A stretch of 48,339 bases of DNA, taken from positions 1-48,339 of the forward strand of contig CAZVYS010000005.1 of the NCBI GenBank assembly GCA_964630755.1. Direction: 5' to 3'. Made by a program: the position numbers and the translations under genes. This DNA comes from CAZVYS01 sp964630755 (lineage in GTDB: Bacteria > Patescibacteriota > Microgenomatia > UBA1400 > CG1-02-47-37). The first letter of the stretch is position 1. The number at the start of each line of letters is the position of its first letter. Positions 31,479 through 40,478 of the stretch are shown here, piece after piece. The notes beneath the pieces are model-generated. The model had not been told where the DNA came from. It ran no database searches and saw only the letters and a program-made list of their open reading frames with translations.

Positions 31479-32156
31479 ATGGAGATAATCTATTTAGGGC
31501 ACAGCTGTTTTCTATTAAAGAACAGAGAAGTTAAAGTGGTCTTGGATCCATTTGCAGATTCTGTTGGGTTTAAGCAGGCTAAAATAGCGGCAGACATTGT
31601 CACTATTTCTCATGATCACAAAGACCATAATGATTTATCTTTGGTTACTGGAGAGCTAGCCTCGACTAGCTTGAGCCTAGGCGGGCCAATGGTGATTAAT
31701 GGACCAGGAGAGTATGAAATTAAACAAGTAAGTATAACTGGCATTAGCAGTTTTCATGATAAGAATAAAGGTAAGGATCGAGGTAAAAATACCATGTATG
31801 TGGTCGATATCGATGATATTAGAGTGGCGCATTTAGGAGATTTAGGGCATAAGTTAGATGATAAACAACTAGAAGAGCTGGATGGAGTTGATGTTTTACT
31901 AGTACCAGTTGGTGGAGAGTTTACGATTGACTCAAAAGAAGCTCAAGAAGTTATTGGTCAAGTGGGAGCAAGTATTGTTATCCCAATGCATTATAAGACT
32001 AGTCAGCATAGTAAAGCATTTGGTAAACTTGCACCAGTTGAAGATTTTGTTAAAGTAATTGGAAAAGAAGTAAAAAAAGAAGACAAACTTAAACTTAAAA
32101 AACTGGACCTGCCTGAGGAGATGGAAGTTTATATTCTAAATAAGTATGGCAGGTAA
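31479..32156 (+). CDS. UlaG-like metallo-beta-lactamase-fold hydrolase
   Basis: 225 aa. MEIIYLGHSCFLL opening, metal motif TISHDHKDHND (HxHxDH), AHLGDLGH, and a late VIPMHYKT. This is the UPF0173/UlaG branch of MBL hydrolases found widely beside replication or repair genes; substrate unknown. It overlaps the dnaB start by 11 bp. Confidence 0.85.
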   Translation: MEIIYLGHSCFLLKNREVKVVLDPFADSVGFKQAKIAADIVTISHDHKDHNDLSLVTGELASTSLSLGGPMVINGPGEYEIKQVSITGISSFHDKNKGKDRGKNTMYVVDIDDIRVAHLGDLGHKLDDKQLEELDGVDVLLVPVGGEFTIDSKEAQEVIGQVGASIVIPMHYKTSQHSKAFGKLAPVEDFVKVIGKEVKKEDKLKLKKLDLPEEMEVYILNKYGR

Positions 32157-33465
32157 GGTTAGAATACCGCCTCAAAGCATTGATGCAGAACAATCAGTCT
32201 TAGGCAGTTTGCTAATAGATAAAGACGCTGTTGCGGAAGTGGCTGCTTTTTTAAAGGGGAGTCATTTTTATCAGGAAAAACATGGCTTGATTTTTGAAGC
32301 AATACTAGAACTATTTGAGCAGCGAGAACCGGTAGACGTGGTGACTGTAAGCGAGAAACTAAAAAAGAAAAAAGCTTTAAAACAGGTAGGAGGAGCAAGT
32401 TACTTAACAGATTTAGTTAATAGAGTGCCAACATCGGCTCACGTTGAAAATTACGCTAAGATTGTTAAAGATTTAGCCACTAAAAGAGAGTTAATTAGCC
32501 AAGCTTCAAAGTTGGTCGAAGACTCGTTTGACGAAGGTCAGGAGCTAGACGGAATTCTAGATAAGGCAGAGAAATTAATCTTTGGTTTGAGTCAACAACA
32601 TCTAGCTAAAAACTTTATTCCAATTAAAGATGCTTTAGCAGAATCTTTTGACAGATTAGATGAACTGCACAAACAAGCTGGAGGGATTAGGGGAGTGCCT
32701 AGTGGATTTAAGGATTTAGACGATGTGTTGGCTGGTTTTCAAAGAAGTAACTTAGTTATTTTAGCGGCTAGGCCAGGTATGGGAAAAACTTCTTTAGCGC
32801 TAAATATTGCGCAACATATAACAGTTGATCACAAAATTCCGGTTGGGTTTTTCTCTTTAGAGATGAGTCAAGAGGAGTTGGTGGATAGATTATTAGTGGC
32901 TCAAGCAGACATTGATGCTTGGAAATTAAAAACTGGCAGGTTAAATGAAGAAGATTTTACTAAATTATCTGATGCCATGGGTGAGTTAGCTGAAGCGCCT
33001 TTGTATATTGATGACACTCCAGGAATGAGTATTATGGAGATGAGAACAAAGGCGAGAAGATTGCAAGCCGAGTATGGAGTTCAGATGTTGGTAGTGGATT
33101 ATTTACAACTAGCTCATGCTAGAAACTTAGAAAATAGAGTTCAGGAAATATCCGAAGTATCAATGGGATTAAAGAATTTAGCTCGTGAGCTTAGAGTGCC
33201 AGTTTTGTCGCTCAGTCAGTTATCTAGGGCAGTTGAGCACAGGGGAGTTAAAAAACCACAACTGGCTGATTTAAGAGAATCTGGAGGAATTGAACAAGAT
33301 GCAGATGTGGTGATGTTTCTTTACCGAGAAGACGATGAGAATTTAGAAAATTATAAACTAAATATAGCTAAGCACAGAAATGGTCCATTAAGACAGATAG
33401 ATCTAAGATTTAGAGGCGATCGGATTAAGTTTTACGGAGTGGAAAAAAGACTCAAGGAGAAATAA
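32146..33465 (+). CDS. dnaB: Replicative DNA helicase DnaB
   Basis: 439 aa. N-terminal helical domain (PPQSIDAEQSVLGSLLIDKDAV), linker, and RecA-type helicase domain with Walker A AARPGMGKTSLA, then FFSLEMSQEEL, Walker B LVVDYLQL, and SQLSRAVEHR with the arginine finger region DLRESGGIEQDADVVMFLYR. Slightly shorter than E. coli (471 aa). No intein. Confidence 0.97.
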   Translation: MAGKVRIPPQSIDAEQSVLGSLLIDKDAVAEVAAFLKGSHFYQEKHGLIFEAILELFEQREPVDVVTVSEKLKKKKALKQVGGASYLTDLVNRVPTSAHVENYAKIVKDLATKRELISQASKLVEDSFDEGQELDGILDKAEKLIFGLSQQHLAKNFIPIKDALAESFDRLDELHKQAGGIRGVPSGFKDLDDVLAGFQRSNLVILAARPGMGKTSLALNIAQHITVDHKIPVGFFSLEMSQEELVDRLLVAQADIDAWKLKTGRLNEEDFTKLSDAMGELAEAPLYIDDTPGMSIMEMRTKARRLQAEYGVQMLVVDYLQLAHARNLENRVQEISEVSMGLKNLARELRVPVLSLSQLSRAVEHRGVKKPQLADLRESGGIEQDADVVMFLYREDDENLENYKLNIAKHRNGPLRQIDLRFRGDRIKFYGVEKRLKEK

Positions 33466-33693
33466 ATGATTAAGATGTATGGGACTAATTGGTGTGGAGA
33501 CTGCAAAAGATCTAGAGCTTTTTTTAAGGAGAAAGGTGTTGAGTATGATTTTATCGACATTGATAAGAATGAAAAAGCAATGAATTATGTAAAAAAAATA
33601 AATCAGGGCAATAGTAGTGTGCCAACGATAGTGTTTGAAGATGGTAGTGTGTTGGTTGAGCCGAGTAATGAGGAATTAGGCCAGAAACTATAG
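33466..33693 (+). CDS. Glutaredoxin-like protein
   Basis: 75 aa, starting directly after the dnaB stop. Redox motif WCGDC (CxxC), cis-Pro loop SSVPTIVFEDG. Resembles mycoredoxin/NrdH-type small thiol oxidoreductases. Likely a general disulfide reductant; partner unknown. Confidence 0.88.
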   Translation: MIKMYGTNWCGDCKRSRAFFKEKGVEYDFIDIDKNEKAMNYVKKINQGNSSVPTIVFEDGSVLVEPSNEELGQKL

Positions 33694-33758
33694 TCTTATA
33701 GATATATAGTTATAGGTTGTTTTTTTTGATTTTTTAGGTATAATGATGTGTTTAAGTT

Positions 33759-34862
33759 ATGGTTTTAGAGAGTAAATCAGAAATCATTAGCATAGATGAG
33801 CCATCAAGAGCTGAAAAGTGGCTTAATAATTTGGCGGATTTTGCTAGGCAAGACCTGCCATATTTAATTTTAGGGGCTGGATTAAGAATAGTTTCTCATA
33901 TTGGCTTGGCTCAAACCGAAGCAGCTGCAGTTAATACTGACCATTTGATTGCTTTAGGATTTGGGGCGTCTTTTTCAAGCTTTAGATTGTTACAGACAGT
34001 TAAAAGTATAAATATTGGAAATAGAGGTAGAAAGATGGTGGATGATTTATCAATGTTTTTTGCAAAAACTTCTTTAGTCTTTCTTGGAGCTGGGGCAGCT
34101 GGCGTAGTAGTTGATTCAGGTATATTTCAACCTGATGCTTCAAATTTGTCGTCTCAACCAATTAGTGGCTTAGATCATGATGTAGAATTAAATAATCCAA
34201 AACCAGACTTATTAGATTTGATTGACCAACCAGAGGCTGGTATCAATATTACTCAACAACCAGAAGAATTGTTGGTTGACCCGCATCAGAAATTGACCCA
34301 AGTTTTAGCAGATTTAGATGGATCAAAGATAGTGCGTGGTGATTCAAATTGGAGTGAAATTTATGAAGTTTTAGATGATATGCAGAAAGAACTGGGAATC
34401 GAGAAAGAAGAGCTTAATACTGCCACTCAAAACTTTGTTAATGCTTTAAAAGAAATCGGCAAGTTAGAATCAGTTCATCCTGGAGAGGATCCAAAAGGCT
34501 TAGAAGGACTTGATCCGGAATGGGTACCTAGAGCTATTGATCTTAAGATAGAAGTAGCTGAGCCCATTAGCGTAGCCACAGCTGATATGCCTCCGGCTGA
34601 AGCTATGGATGCAGATCTTGAAGCTTTTTCTAGAAATGTAGTCACTGCAGATCAGAAATGGCGAAGTAAATGGGAAGTTTTTCTGGCCCTATTTAAAAGG
34701 CACTATCCACATTTATCTGACCAAGAAGCCAATACAAGCGTTTCTAGATTAATTGGCAGATTAGAATTTGCTTGTCGAGTTAAGTTAGGTCAGTTGCCAG
34801 GAGATTTTTCTAGTGTAACTTCAGAAGATATTGCAGCCTCAGTGGTTAAGAATAATAATTAG
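33759..34862 (+). CDS. Hypothetical protein with two membrane segments
   Basis: 367 aa, no family recognised. Hydrophobic segments at about residues 34-52 and 105-127 (FLGAGAAGVVVDSGIF), then a long soluble, acidic, helical region of about 240 residues. A TATAAT 14 nt before the ATG is the probable -10. It ends just before tRNA-Leu, which is on the other strand. Confidence 0.6.
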   Translation: MVLESKSEIISIDEPSRAEKWLNNLADFARQDLPYLILGAGLRIVSHIGLAQTEAAAVNTDHLIALGFGASFSSFRLLQTVKSINIGNRGRKMVDDLSMFFAKTSLVFLGAGAAGVVVDSGIFQPDASNLSSQPISGLDHDVELNNPKPDLLDLIDQPEAGINITQQPEELLVDPHQKLTQVLADLDGSKIVRGDSNWSEIYEVLDDMQKELGIEKEELNTATQNFVNALKEIGKLESVHPGEDPKGLEGLDPEWVPRAIDLKIEVAEPISVATADMPPAEAMDADLEAFSRNVVTADQKWRSKWEVFLALFKRHYPHLSDQEANTSVSRLIGRLEFACRVKLGQLPGDFSSVTSEDIAASVVKNNN

Positions 34863-34946
34863 TGCCAGAGGTGGGAATCGAACCCACACGGGATAAATCC
34901 CACACGATTTTGAGTCGTGCTTGTCTACCAGTTTCAACACTCTGGC
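34863..34946 (-). tRNA. tRNA-Leu (CAA)
   Basis: Minus strand. The acceptor arms GCCAGAG and CTCTGGC pair, with discriminator A. The anticodon stem CACGA/TCGTG encloses loop CTCAAAA (anticodon CAA, reads UUG). A long variable arm (GTGGGATTTATCCCG) is typical of Leu, and the T arm is GTGGGTTCGATTCCCAC. The 3' CCA is not encoded. Confidence 0.95.
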
Positions 34947-35001
34947 CCGCCTGACGATATCAGTCGAGGTAAGCTTGACAGTTTCTGTATAATTCTACCA
35001 T

Positions 35002-35559
35002 ATGATCAACGTTAATCAGTTAAGAAATGGCCAAACGTTTGAAGAAGATGGTGTGCCTTTTTTGGTTTTAAGGTATGAGTTTACTAAGATGGGGAGGGGA
35101 ACTGGTAATGTAAAGGTCAAGGTTCGTAACCTTGAGTCAGGAGCAGTAACTACAAAAACATATATTACAGGCAATAAGGTTCAGGATATAAAGCTTAATA
35201 AAAAAAAGATGCAGTATCTTTATCAAGATGCAGATAATTGTATGTTTATGGATCCAGTAAGTTTTGAGCAAGTAGAAATTGCTGTCAGTATCTTAGGTGA
35301 CCAAGTGAGGTTTTTAGTCGATGGGATGAAAGTTGATGTTTTGTATTGGGAGGAAAAACCACTAGCTGTTGATTTACCGGTTAAGATGGTGTTTGAAGTC
35401 AAAGAAACAGATCCAGGCGAAAAAGGTAATAGTGCAGCTAAAGTAACCAAACCTGCTGAGTTAGTTAATGGATTAAAGGTGAGAGTGCCTTTGTTTATCA
35501 ATCCTAAAGATAAAGTTAGAGTTGATACTAGAACTGGGGAGTACGTAGAGCGAGCGTAA
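35002..35559 (+). CDS. efp: Elongation factor P
   Basis: 185 aa, three beta domains. Relieves ribosome stalling at polyproline. The domain I loop tip is TKMGRGTGNVKV, placing Arg32 where E. coli has modified Lys34; Arg at this place is the residue rhamnosylated by EarP in some proteobacteria. The C-terminal VRVDTRTGEYVERA is standard. TATAAT 34988-34993 ends 8 nt before ATG, giving almost no leader. Overlaps the next, convergent gene. Confidence 0.95.
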   Translation: MINVNQLRNGQTFEEDGVPFLVLRYEFTKMGRGTGNVKVKVRNLESGAVTTKTYITGNKVQDIKLNKKKMQYLYQDADNCMFMDPVSFEQVEIAVSILGDQVRFLVDGMKVDVLYWEEKPLAVDLPVKMVFEVKETDPGEKGNSAAKVTKPAELVNGLKVRVPLFINPKDKVRVDTRTGEYVERA

Positions 35560-35977
35560 CTATTAGGATTACGGCGAGGATTTGTAATATTAATCCCCAA
35601 GGAAGATTGAGTTTATTGTGGTGAAAGCTTTGAAATTCTTTTATATTTGAAAAAGGGAAAAAATTCCAGTCAAAGATATGATAAGGACCTTCGAGCCAGT
35701 CAGGTAGTTGTGCCATAAACATCATGGAAAACAAATACCAGCTTGGGACAGAAGACTTAAAAAACAAGTAACCAGCCAAAAAACCAATAAAAGCATCAGA
35801 TAATGAAAGGAAAATAATTTTAAGCTTTGATCTTTTAACCTTTCGGGTACTAAAATCCCAATGAGGAAAGTAATCAGCAGCTACGTGAGATACTAAACTT
35901 AATGGGTAACCGATGTAAGGGTTAGGAATTAATTTGGCTAGAGAAGCACCGATTAGAGCATGTGAGGCATCAAGCAT
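35528..35977 (-). CDS. Membrane protein, YdjM/DUF457-like
   Basis: 149 aa, four hydrophobic segments. The ordered His/Asp residues MLDASHALIGASLA, SHVAADYFPHWDF, LPDWLEG and FHHNKLN resemble the membrane metal-dependent hydrolase (YdjM) family. Function unproven. The 3' end overlaps efp by 32 bp; -10 TATACA ends 9 nt before its ATG. Confidence 0.6.
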   Translation of the reverse strand: MLDASHALIGASLAKLIPNPYIGYPLSLVSHVAADYFPHWDFSTRKVKRSKLKIIFLSLSDAFIGFLAGYLFFKSSVPSWYLFSMMFMAQLPDWLEGPYHIFDWNFFPFSNIKEFQSFHHNKLNLPWGLILQILAVILIVTLALRTPQF

Positions 35978-36003
35978 GAAATATATTGTATACTAATAAC
36001 ATT

Positions 36004-36885
36004 ATGTGGCCAACATTAGTTTCGATCGGACCATTAGCGATTCAGTCGTTTGGATTTGTTTTAGCAGCTTCTGTTTTTTTTGGTGGTTTTGTGTGGTGGC
36101 AAAAGGGGAGGGAAGAGGGTTTTGACGAAGAAGAGTTAATGGATATTTGGTTATTAGCTGGTGTACTGGGATTGGTTTTTGGGAGAGGGTGGTATATTTT
36201 AGCCAACTGGGATTTTTTTAGTGGTAGTTTCTATAAGATGATGTTTTTGACTAAATATCCAGGATTAGCTTACGAAGGAGTTTGGATTGGAGCAGTTTTG
36301 ATGATTCTTATTCAGGTAATTAAGAAAAAATGGAACTTTTTTAAGTTAGCAGAAACTGGTTTATTTGCTTTTTTAATTGTTGAGATGTTTGGCTGGTTGG
36401 GGAGTTTTTTGGCTGGTTCAAGTATTGGGAAAATGACTACTTGGTGGTGGGGGATAAAATTTCCCGGAGTAGATGGAAAAAGAATACCAGTTCAACTGTT
36501 TTTTATAGTTTCAATAGGATTATTGTTTAAAATAATAAAAAGTTGGGAAAAGGAGTATCGAAGCTTTAAATGGTACAAATCTGAAAAAGGAGAAGCTAAG
36601 TCAGGATTTTTGGTAGCTTGTTATTTGATAGGGCTAGGATTATTAACATTGTTATTAGGATTTTTTCAGCAGTTACCCAATATTCTATGGATTTTTAGTT
36701 CAAGACAATTATTTGGAATAGCAATGTTTTTATCAGGTAGTTTGTTGCTGCTTGAGAGATCAGGCATAACAATTAAAAAAGCTAGAAAGCAAGAACCTAA
36801 AAAGCCAGTAGTTAGTAAAATAGAAAGAAACAAAAAAGTTAAATTAACTAAAAAGCGAAGAAAGAAAGGCTTTGACTTTAAATAA
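36004..36885 (+). CDS. Lgt-like membrane protein, catalytic residues altered
   Basis: 293 aa, about seven membrane helices. The layout follows prolipoprotein diacylglyceryl transferase: SIGPLAIQSFGFVLAAS, GRGWYILANW, then GLAYEGVWIGAVL where HGG is expected, and GWLGSFLAGSSIGKMTTWWWGIKFPG where GRLGNFxNxExxG is expected. The residues matching His103, Arg143 and Asn146 of E. coli Lgt are Tyr, Trp and Ser. Activity is therefore doubtful. The C-terminus is strongly basic. TATACT ends 9 nt before ATG 36004. Confidence 0.7.
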   Translation: MWPTLVSIGPLAIQSFGFVLAASVFFGGFVWWQKGREEGFDEEELMDIWLLAGVLGLVFGRGWYILANWDFFSGSFYKMMFLTKYPGLAYEGVWIGAVLMILIQVIKKKWNFFKLAETGLFAFLIVEMFGWLGSFLAGSSIGKMTTWWWGIKFPGVDGKRIPVQLFFIVSIGLLFKIIKSWEKEYRSFKWYKSEKGEAKSGFLVACYLIGLGLLTLLLGFFQQLPNILWIFSSRQLFGIAMFLSGSLLLLERSGITIKKARKQEPKKPVVSKIERNKKVKLTKKRRKKGFDFK

Positions 36886-36896
36886 GGAGGTATAAG

Positions 36897-37262
36897 ATGC
36901 CTATAAAATTTCCATTAAAAGTTCTATTACCAGTTAGAAAGCATTTAAAAGCAGAAGAAAAAAAACTAAAGAAAAGAAAACAAGCCCTTGAAAAAGAAGA
37001 TCCATTTAACGATGTAGATAGAGTAAATGACAATGCTGCTATTGATACTGATGCGGCTGAAGAAGCCGGGCATGATAGAATTACAGCCTTAAAGCAAGAA
37101 ATAGATAAAACCTTGATAAATATTAGAAAGACATTAACTAAGATTAAACTAGGCAAATTTGGATTGTGTGATGATTGCAAAAAATTAATCAATACTGATA
37201 GATTAGCAATAGATCCAACAGTAAGTCAGTGTATTAAGTGCGTTAAGAAACAAAAAAAATAA
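36897..37262 (+). CDS. DksA/TraR-type zinc-finger protein
   Basis: 121 aa. Coiled-coil N-terminal half with an acidic tip (DVDRVNDNAAIDTDAAEEAGHD) and a zinc finger CDDCKKLINTDRLAIDPTVSQCIKC. DksA relatives bind the RNA polymerase secondary channel. A strong Shine-Dalgarno AAGGAGG is 8 bp from the start, rare in this window. Confidence 0.85.
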   Translation: MPIKFPLKVLLPVRKHLKAEEKKLKKRKQALEKEDPFNDVDRVNDNAAIDTDAAEEAGHDRITALKQEIDKTLINIRKTLTKIKLGKFGLCDDCKKLINTDRLAIDPTVSQCIKCVKKQKK

Positions 37263-37264
37263 TT

Positions 37265-37966
37265 GTGTTTTTAAATATTAAGATAATTTACGAAGACGAG
37301 CAGTTGTTGGTGATTAATAAGCCAGCTGGGATGATAGTTAATCAGTCAGCTACAACTAAAGATAAAAAAACCATTCAGGATTGGTTAGTAGAAAAAGGCA
37401 TAGGTCTAGAAACAGAAAGAAATGGAATTGTTCATCGATTAGATAAGGGTACAAGCGGTTTGTTGATAATTGCAAAAGACAACAAGAGTTTAAAAACTAT
37501 TCAGTCTCAGTTTAAGAATAGATTAGTAAAAAAAGAATATCTAGCCTTAGTGCATGGGAGATTAGAACCAGCCAAAGGAAGTATAAAAGCTCCGATCACT
37601 CGCAATCCGTTTAATCCTCAAAGGTTTGGAGTGTTTGTGGGAGGGAAAAAAGCAGAAACTGAATATGAGCTACAAAAGGTTTATCAAAGAAATAATCAAA
37701 CTTATAGCTTAGTTAAGCTTAAGCCAGTTACTGGTAGAACTCATCAACTAAGAGTTCATTTAAAGCACCTTGGTTATCCAATTGTGACCGATGAATGGTA
37801 TGGAGGAAGAAAAAAATACAAACAAGATTTGAATTGGTGCAGTAGACTATTTTTAGTAGCTGTGAAGATCGAGTTTAAAAATCCAAAAACAGGTAAGCAG
37901 ATTAGCCTTGAGGTAAAGTTAGACCAAGAGTTGAAAATAGTGCTCGATAGTTTAGAAAAGGATTGA
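37265..37966 (+). CDS. RluA-family pseudouridine synthase
   Basis: 233 aa from GTG. Catalytic motif HRLDKGTSGLLIIAKD (Asp), LVHGRLEP, LKPVTGRTHQLRVHLKHLGYPI. No S4 domain precedes the catalytic domain. Modifies rRNA or tRNA uridines; target not assignable. Starts 2 bp after the DksA-like stop. Confidence 0.93.
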   Translation: MFLNIKIIYEDEQLLVINKPAGMIVNQSATTKDKKTIQDWLVEKGIGLETERNGIVHRLDKGTSGLLIIAKDNKSLKTIQSQFKNRLVKKEYLALVHGRLEPAKGSIKAPITRNPFNPQRFGVFVGGKKAETEYELQKVYQRNNQTYSLVKLKPVTGRTHQLRVHLKHLGYPIVTDEWYGGRKKYKQDLNWCSRLFLVAVKIEFKNPKTGKQISLEVKLDQELKIVLDSLEKD

Positions 37967-38052
37967 TGTTTGGCTCTAAACAAAATTGAGAATTTGGTTA
38001 GCAGTGGGAAATAAAGAAAAAATAATTTATTTATGATATAGTTTGATACATT

Positions 38053-38958
38053 ATGATAAGAAGTAAAAAAACACCAAGGTGGAAAAAGGAACAAAAGAAA
38101 AGAAAAAAACAACTTAACAGGGCACAGATGGCTTTGGGAATAGGATTTTTAGTTTTCTTAATCAGTTTAGTGGGAATAAACTATTTATGGCAAAAAGCAA
38201 AAAATAGTATTTGGAACGGGAAATCAAGACTGGCAGTAGTGATAGTAAATAATGACTTGCTTAAGGTAGATGTGGCTGTACCAAATCAAAAGACAATATT
38301 AAGCTTTAAGCTTAAAGATAATGTACTAGTTAAAGTCCCGTTTGAGTTTGGAAATTATCAACTAGGAAAAGTGTTTGAACTAGGAAAGCTTGAGGATCAA
38401 GGAGGTTTTTTGTTAACTAGAACGAGTCAAGATTTTTTGGGGTTGGGGATCAAAGGTTATCAAGTTGGAAGGTTTACTAACCTTAGTTGGTTAGATAAAT
38501 TAAGATGGTGGTGGTTTGATAAAATGATCTCAGATCAGACAACTAAAATTAACTTAGTTGAAGAAGCTAGTTTTAGTACTGAAGCTCAAGTTGATGGCTC
38601 AGTGGTTTATCTTGGCAGTCAAATATTAATCGATGATTTAGTTAATGAGTATTTATTTGATGAGGAAATTGTAAATGAAGGGTTAGGAATAGCAGTGATA
38701 AATATAAGTGGGAAAGCTGGAGTGGCTCAAACTGCTTCTAGGATCATTAGTAATTTAGGTGGGGAAATTAGAATGCTTGATAATGGTGATCTAAATGAGA
38801 AATCTAGTATTTTGGTCTCTGAAAAAAAGTGGCTAAATAGCAAGACAGTCGAGAAGCTTGCTAGGGATTTTAATATTACAAAGTTAGCGATAGGTGATAC
38901 TAGTGAATTTAGGGCAGAAATTGTGCTAAAGATTGCCAAGGATTATCTTAAGTTTTAA
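38053..38958 (+). CDS. Membrane-anchored protein with LytR_C domain
   Basis: 301 aa. Basic N-terminus, one membrane segment (about residues 34-53), a central extracytoplasmic domain, and a C-terminal LytR_C-type domain (about 213-300: LGIAVINISGKAGVAQTASRII, then IRMLDNGDLN). The catalytic LytR-CpsA-Psr domain that attaches polymers to the wall is absent. Likely cell-envelope accessory protein; upstream of yebC. Confidence 0.75.
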   Translation: MIRSKKTPRWKKEQKKRKKQLNRAQMALGIGFLVFLISLVGINYLWQKAKNSIWNGKSRLAVVIVNNDLLKVDVAVPNQKTILSFKLKDNVLVKVPFEFGNYQLGKVFELGKLEDQGGFLLTRTSQDFLGLGIKGYQVGRFTNLSWLDKLRWWWFDKMISDQTTKINLVEEASFSTEAQVDGSVVYLGSQILIDDLVNEYLFDEEIVNEGLGIAVINISGKAGVAQTASRIISNLGGEIRMLDNGDLNEKSSILVSEKKWLNSKTVEKLARDFNITKLAIGDTSEFRAEIVLKIAKDYLKF

Positions 38959-38995
38959 AAAGGAGTATAATTATTCTATCAGGAAGATTTGTTTT

Positions 38996-39712
38996 ATGTC
39001 AGGTCATTCTAAGTGGTCAACCATCAAGCATAAAAAAGCAGTTGAAGATCAAAAAAGAGGAAAAATTTTTACTAAGCTTGGAAAAGCGATTAGTTTAGCG
39101 GCACGTGATGGTGGAGATGATCTTAGTAGCAATTTTAAGTTAAGGCTAGCAGTTGATAAGGCAAAGCAGCTGAATATGCCAAAAGATAATATAAAAAGAG
39201 CTATAGAAAAAGGAGCGGGAACTGCAAAAGGAGCTAGTTTGAATGAAGTTACTTATGAAGGTTATGGTCCAGGAAAGGTAGCAATAATTATTGAGGTAGT
39301 AACGGATAATAAAAATAGATCAGCGGCAGAGCTTAAGTCATTTTTTGATAAGAATGGGGGATCAATGGGTAAGCCTGGTTCGGTTAGTTTTTTATTTGAT
39401 CGGTTAGGGTTAATAGTAGTTAAGAAAACGGATCAAATAGACGACCAAATATTAAAACTAATTGATTTAGGTATTGAAGAAGTAGAAGAAAAGAGTGAGG
39501 GGATTGAGATTCTAGTTGAAGCTAATAAGTTGTCAGAAGTGAGAGCACAGATGGAAAAAGAAAAGCTTGAAGTGATCAGGGCTGAATTAACTTATGTTCC
39601 AAAGGTAAAAATCAAGACGAGTGAAGATCAAGTTAAGAAAGCAACTAAGTTTTTAAATTTATTGAACGATTTTGACGATGTTTTAAATATTTATACCAAT
39701 CTAGATGTTTAA
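38996..39712 (+). CDS. yebC: YebC/PmpR-family translation/transcription factor
   Basis: 238 aa from ATG 38996 (Shine-Dalgarno AGGAAG). MSGHSKWSTIKHKKAVEDQKRGKIFTKL is the invariant family start, with YEGYGPGKVAIIIEVVTDNKNRSAAELKSFFDKNGG in the middle. Recent work on the family links it to polyproline translation, which fits with efp nearby, but this is background knowledge. Overlaps the next gene by 8 bp. Confidence 0.95.
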   Translation: MSGHSKWSTIKHKKAVEDQKRGKIFTKLGKAISLAARDGGDDLSSNFKLRLAVDKAKQLNMPKDNIKRAIEKGAGTAKGASLNEVTYEGYGPGKVAIIIEVVTDNKNRSAAELKSFFDKNGGSMGKPGSVSFLFDRLGLIVVKKTDQIDDQILKLIDLGIEEVEEKSEGIEILVEANKLSEVRAQMEKEKLEVIRAELTYVPKVKIKTSEDQVKKATKFLNLLNDFDDVLNIYTNLDV

Positions 39713-40478
39713 GCTAACAAAAAGAACTAAAATGTCAATTACAGCATTAGTGTTGTGTTTTGGTTTAGTTGGGGTGCAGTTAGTTGACATTGAAGCTAGA
39801 TATCAAGCAATCGGTATATTGGCTGGAGTGGCCTATGGTTTATCGGCTTGGTCGTTGTTTGAGGATTTAAAAGGAATTGAGTGGCTAACTTGTTTAATAT
39901 TGCCGGTTCTGTACCCTGTTTCAGTGGCGCTGTTTTATTTTTTGTTGCCAGAAAGATTGTTGAGTAGAGTAATAATTCTTTCGATATTTGGTGTTGGTAT
40001 GTATGCTTTGCTGTTAACGGAGAATATTTTTAATGTAGCTAGTATTCGAACAATTCAGTTACTTAGGGCAGCTCATGCAGTTGGATTTCTGTTAACTCTA
40101 TTTGTGGCTTTTTTCCTTTGGGATACTATTTTTTCGTTTAAGCTGTCAGCTCAATGGAATGCTATTTTTGTGTTAATTACTAGTTGGCTTTTGAGTATTC
40201 AAGCTTTGTGGAGTGTTAATCTTGAGGAAAAATTAACTAGAAGAGTATGGCAAAATTCACTGGCTATTAGTTGGGGATTAACAGCTTTAAGCTTGGCAAT
40301 TAGTTATTGGCCAGTAACTATCACTATTGCTTCTTTGTTTTTAGTGACCGGATTATATGTTAGTCTCGGGTTAGTGCAAAACAACTTATCAGGTCGGTTA
40401 TTTAATAAGACTATTAAGGAATATTTGTGGGTTGGCGTGGCTGTATTTGTAATTGTTTTTTTACTAGCTAGTTGGTAA
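39705..40478 (+). CDS. Polytopic membrane protein, unknown
   Basis: 257 aa, about seven membrane helices with short loops; no enzymatic motif seen. Begins inside the yebC stop region, so it is coupled to yebC. Similar lineage-specific membrane proteins are common in CPR genomes, but no family name can be given with confidence. Confidence 0.65.
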   Translation: MFKLTKRTKMSITALVLCFGLVGVQLVDIEARYQAIGILAGVAYGLSAWSLFEDLKGIEWLTCLILPVLYPVSVALFYFLLPERLLSRVIILSIFGVGMYALLLTENIFNVASIRTIQLLRAAHAVGFLLTLFVAFFLWDTIFSFKLSAQWNAIFVLITSWLLSIQALWSVNLEEKLTRRVWQNSLAISWGLTALSLAISYWPVTITIASLFLVTGLYVSLGLVQNNLSGRLFNKTIKEYLWVGVAVFVIVFLLASW

